From positions 1-63,589 of the forward strand of contig CAYOED010000010.1 of NCBI GenBank assembly GCA_964402925.1: a DNA stretch of 63,589 nt, read 5' to 3'. Source of the stretch: Suilimivivens sp964402925. GTDB lineage: Bacteria > Bacillota > Clostridia > Lachnospirales > Lachnospiraceae. Position numbers and translations under genes: made by a program. Positions 61,410-63,589 of this stretch are shown here, piece by piece. Under the pieces are notes generated by a model. The model saw only the letters and a program-made list of their open reading frames with translations. It did no database searches and was not told the DNA's origin. Within the stretch, counting starts at the first letter, position 1. Each line of letters begins with the position of its first letter.

Positions 61410-63434
61410 ATGTATAATGGAGTAAAAAAAAGATTACCGGTTTTACTGACGATTATGCTGATATTCATTTTAAGTGCTTGTGGGAGCGGTGCGGACAGTG
61501 CGGCATCGGGTCAAATGTATGGAGAACCCAAGCAAGAAGGCGAAAGCGTGGCTTTAGAGGAAACAGTTAACGCTGTTTCTATTGACATGAACAGCGAACA
61601 GGTTAAATTGTTAACTCGCCTTGAAAATGCATATAACAATCAGGATATATATGCTGTAATAGAGTGCTTTGATCCAATGATTACTAATGCATTTTATGCA
61701 GGTATAAAGCTTTTGGGAGTTGATGCGGATGCGATAAAAGGGATAATGCCGTTTGCTTCAAAATTGATAGCACAATCGGGAATGACAGATTCAGCAAATT
61801 GGGGAAGCGTGGAATTTGTTCCGCTTGACTATTCAACGGATGGTCTTTCTGGCACAATTACTTATCAGGTGAATCTCAGCTATGCAGACGGCTCGTCAAG
61901 AACATTGGAAGATACGGCTTCAATCGTAAACGTAGATGGAAAATGGTATTTTGCGTCATTTCAACCGATGCAAAATCAGGTTCATGCACCAATTCCGATA
62001 AAAGGAAACCTTACGGACAAGGATGTTGAGGGTGGTCTGTTTACATTTAAGGAAAACGGATATGTCGGATATGTAAATGAAAGCGGAGAAGTTATTATTG
62101 AGCCATATTTTCACGGTGGAAAGGACTCTGAAGGGAGATATTGTCCTGTCAAGATGGACTGGGCATGGGGATTTATTGATGTCTTTGGAAATATTGTGGT
62201 TGAATATGGATTTGAAGATGTTGGAGAACATGCTTCCGAGGGATATTGGCCAGTCAAGATGAATGGGAAATGGGGATATATCAATCTTGAGAATGGGAAT
62301 ATTATTTCATGCAATTATTCCGAATGTGGATGTTTTTCTGATGGAATAGCTCCCGTTAGTAAAGATGGATACTGGGGTGCCATTGATGAGGATGGAACGG
62401 AGGTAATAGATTTTATTTATGATAAAATGACTGCTGGAAAGCAGATGTTCAATGATAATCTATACCGGGAATTGTCTTTTGTCAGTGGGGTGATTGGTGT
62501 GGAGGTAAATGGAGCTGTAGGAGTAATAGACTCAGAGGGAAATTATTTAATTCCATTAAGTTCTGATAGCGGAAACGTTGACTTTATAGGGGATGATTTT
62601 GTTGCAATCCAAAAGACCAGTACAAGTCAAGCGGTAAATGATTCGAGAAATTATTTGTTCCGTATTTCTACACAAAATAAAATACCCACACCAGAGTATT
62701 TTGCTGTTATAGGGGCAATAGGCAATACAATATATCTTCATAGTGCCATAGGTTCTGGAATGCCCGGTGTTAATGCAATAGCAATAGATGTAGAGGGAAA
62801 TATTATTTTAGATACAGTTCAGTCAATATATTCTAATATGGGAATTGATACGGGCTACTACCCGCATGTAGGTTTTGGAGCATCTTGGTTTTTGGATCAT
62901 GAAACATGGCTGTTTCATAATTGGACACTTATATATATTCATATTGATGGCAGTGGTACAGTTATAGGTAATTTTGTTAATGATAAAGGAGAACTGATGT
63001 TTCCCGTATGGATGACAGAGATAACTTTCTCTGATTCTTTTGTGGCAGGATATTCAGTAGGTGACAGAGTTACCTATCTGTATGATTCAACTAGCGGTGA
63101 AATTACCGAATATCCAGAATGTTATGTAATGGGGGGCAATAATTTTTTGATTAAAAGCTATGAAGCGCAGGAGTCATTAGAAGAGAAAATTGTCAATATA
63201 AGGACAGGAGAAACATTAAATGTTGATATAGAAGCACAGGAGTCTGATTCTGCGTTAATAGTTACAGATGGAATATTCTATGGTTTATATACTGTAAATG
63301 GATTTGTTGGTGATGGGATGAAATACAATAAAATAGAATATCACGACTATGCCGACGAATATGTGATGGAATTGGGGGCTGTTACGGAACGATACCGTAT
63401 AGGAAGGGATGGAACAATCAATAAAATAGATTGA
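61410..63434 (+). CDS. WG-repeat lipoprotein
   Basis: A 674-residue lipoprotein. The signal peptide ends in a lipobox LSAC near residue 25. About 30-190 resembles a DUF4878/NTF2-like lumazine-binding-type fold. From about 200 it has WG-type repeats (MDWAWGFIDVFGNIV, MNGKWGYINLENGN, KDGYWGAIDEDGTEV, NGAVGVIDSEGNYL). WG proteins bind surface or extracellular ligands; function is not defined. Start ATG 61410 is 6 bases from GGAGGG; an earlier frame opens at 61362. Confidence 0.85.
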   Translation: MYNGVKKRLPVLLTIMLIFILSACGSGADSAASGQMYGEPKQEGESVALEETVNAVSIDMNSEQVKLLTRLENAYNNQDIYAVIECFDPMITNAFYAGIKLLGVDADAIKGIMPFASKLIAQSGMTDSANWGSVEFVPLDYSTDGLSGTITYQVNLSYADGSSRTLEDTASIVNVDGKWYFASFQPMQNQVHAPIPIKGNLTDKDVEGGLFTFKENGYVGYVNESGEVIIEPYFHGGKDSEGRYCPVKMDWAWGFIDVFGNIVVEYGFEDVGEHASEGYWPVKMNGKWGYINLENGNIISCNYSECGCFSDGIAPVSKDGYWGAIDEDGTEVIDFIYDKMTAGKQMFNDNLYRELSFVSGVIGVEVNGAVGVIDSEGNYLIPLSSDSGNVDFIGDDFVAIQKTSTSQAVNDSRNYLFRISTQNKIPTPEYFAVIGAIGNTIYLHSAIGSGMPGVNAIAIDVEGNIILDTVQSIYSNMGIDTGYYPHVGFGASWFLDHETWLFHNWTLIYIHIDGSGTVIGNFVNDKGELMFPVWMTEITFSDSFVAGYSVGDRVTYLYDSTSGEITEYPECYVMGGNNFLIKSYEAQESLEEKIVNIRTGETLNVDIEAQESDSALIVTDGIFYGLYTVNGFVGDGMKYNKIEYHDYADEYVMELGAVTERYRIGRDGTINKID

Positions 63435-63441
63435 AATATTT

Positions 63442-63567
63442 ATGAGAGAGCATCAAGACGGGGAAAACGATTATTCTTTGAAAGCGCAAAGTAATGGGGT
63501 GGATTTTGTTCCATTAAATCCGAAGATATATTTACCAGCTCTGAAAGGTGAAAAATTTTCGCAATAA
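63442..63567 (+). CDS. 41-residue ORF near window end
   Basis: Reads as a protein-like segment (VDFVPLNPKIYLPALKG) with ATG at 63442 and TAA at 63565-63567. No ribosome site is convincing. It is probably a remnant of a lost gene. Confidence 0.25.
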   Translation: MREHQDGENDYSLKAQSNGVDFVPLNPKIYLPALKGEKFSQ

Positions 63568-63589
63568 AAATGCAGATAAATACAGGCAT

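Overview
The window reads as chromosomal DNA from a low-GC Gram-positive anaerobe of the Clostridia, most like a gut Lachnospiraceae. This rests on AGGAGG-type ribosome sites, frequent TTG/GTG starts, long head-to-tail operons, a WG-repeat lipoprotein, LicD/TagD-type genes and AT-rich glycosyltransferases. No rRNA, tRNA or CRISPR array was seen. All calls come from reading the sequence; no database search was run.

Region A (about 0.3-28.1 kb, + strand) is one long surface-polysaccharide locus. It opens with a LicD phosphotransferase, a glycerol-3-phosphate-cytidylyltransferase-like enzyme and a PdxA-family dehydrogenase, which may make and attach a CDP-activated substituent. A DUF115/MptE-like protein and a complete CMP-KDO pathway follow (kdsB-kdsA-kdsD-kdsC), which is unexpected in a Gram-positive context. 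Next come eight glycosyltransferase, acyltransferase or SGNH-type genes, a methyltransferase/kinase-like/cytidylyltransferase fusion, a Wzm/Wzt (TagGH)-type ABC exporter, two LicD fusion proteins and UDP-galactopyranose mutase. A small Rossmann-like module recurs in nine of these proteins.

Region B (28.5-33.5 kb) holds two divergent genes. One is a secreted transglutaminase-like protein with acidic and C-terminal repeats (- strand). The other is a metallophosphoesterase-GDPD fusion (+ strand). A group II intron reverse-transcriptase scrap follows.

Region C (34.0-45.7 kb) is accessory DNA. Its most striking part is a probable RiPP locus: a radical SAM/SPASM maturase with an RRE-like C-terminus, directly followed by a 77-residue precursor carrying two copies of a TA(V/I)GSCHMA(V/I)PQS core. 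A methyltransferase-like gene and a DUF1848 radical SAM gene lie downstream. Then come an unrecognised three-gene operon with C-terminal membrane anchors, a phosphoribosyltransferase-like/inositol-monophosphatase pair, a SEC-C protein and an AAA-ATPase-like/PD-(D/E)XK protein.

Region D (45.7-60.2 kb) is bracketed by two remnants of the same IS4-family transposase and looks visibly more GC-rich. It encodes a PAP2-GDPD-propeller membrane enzyme and a CDP-deoxysugar operon (DRE-TIM aldolase, TPP enzyme, reductase, RfbG, two RfbF-like proteins, RfbH) that probably makes a branched-chain 3,6-dideoxyhexose. A convergent polytopic GT-C-like membrane protein follows. The window ends with a membrane-anchored protein of unknown function and a WG-repeat lipoprotein.
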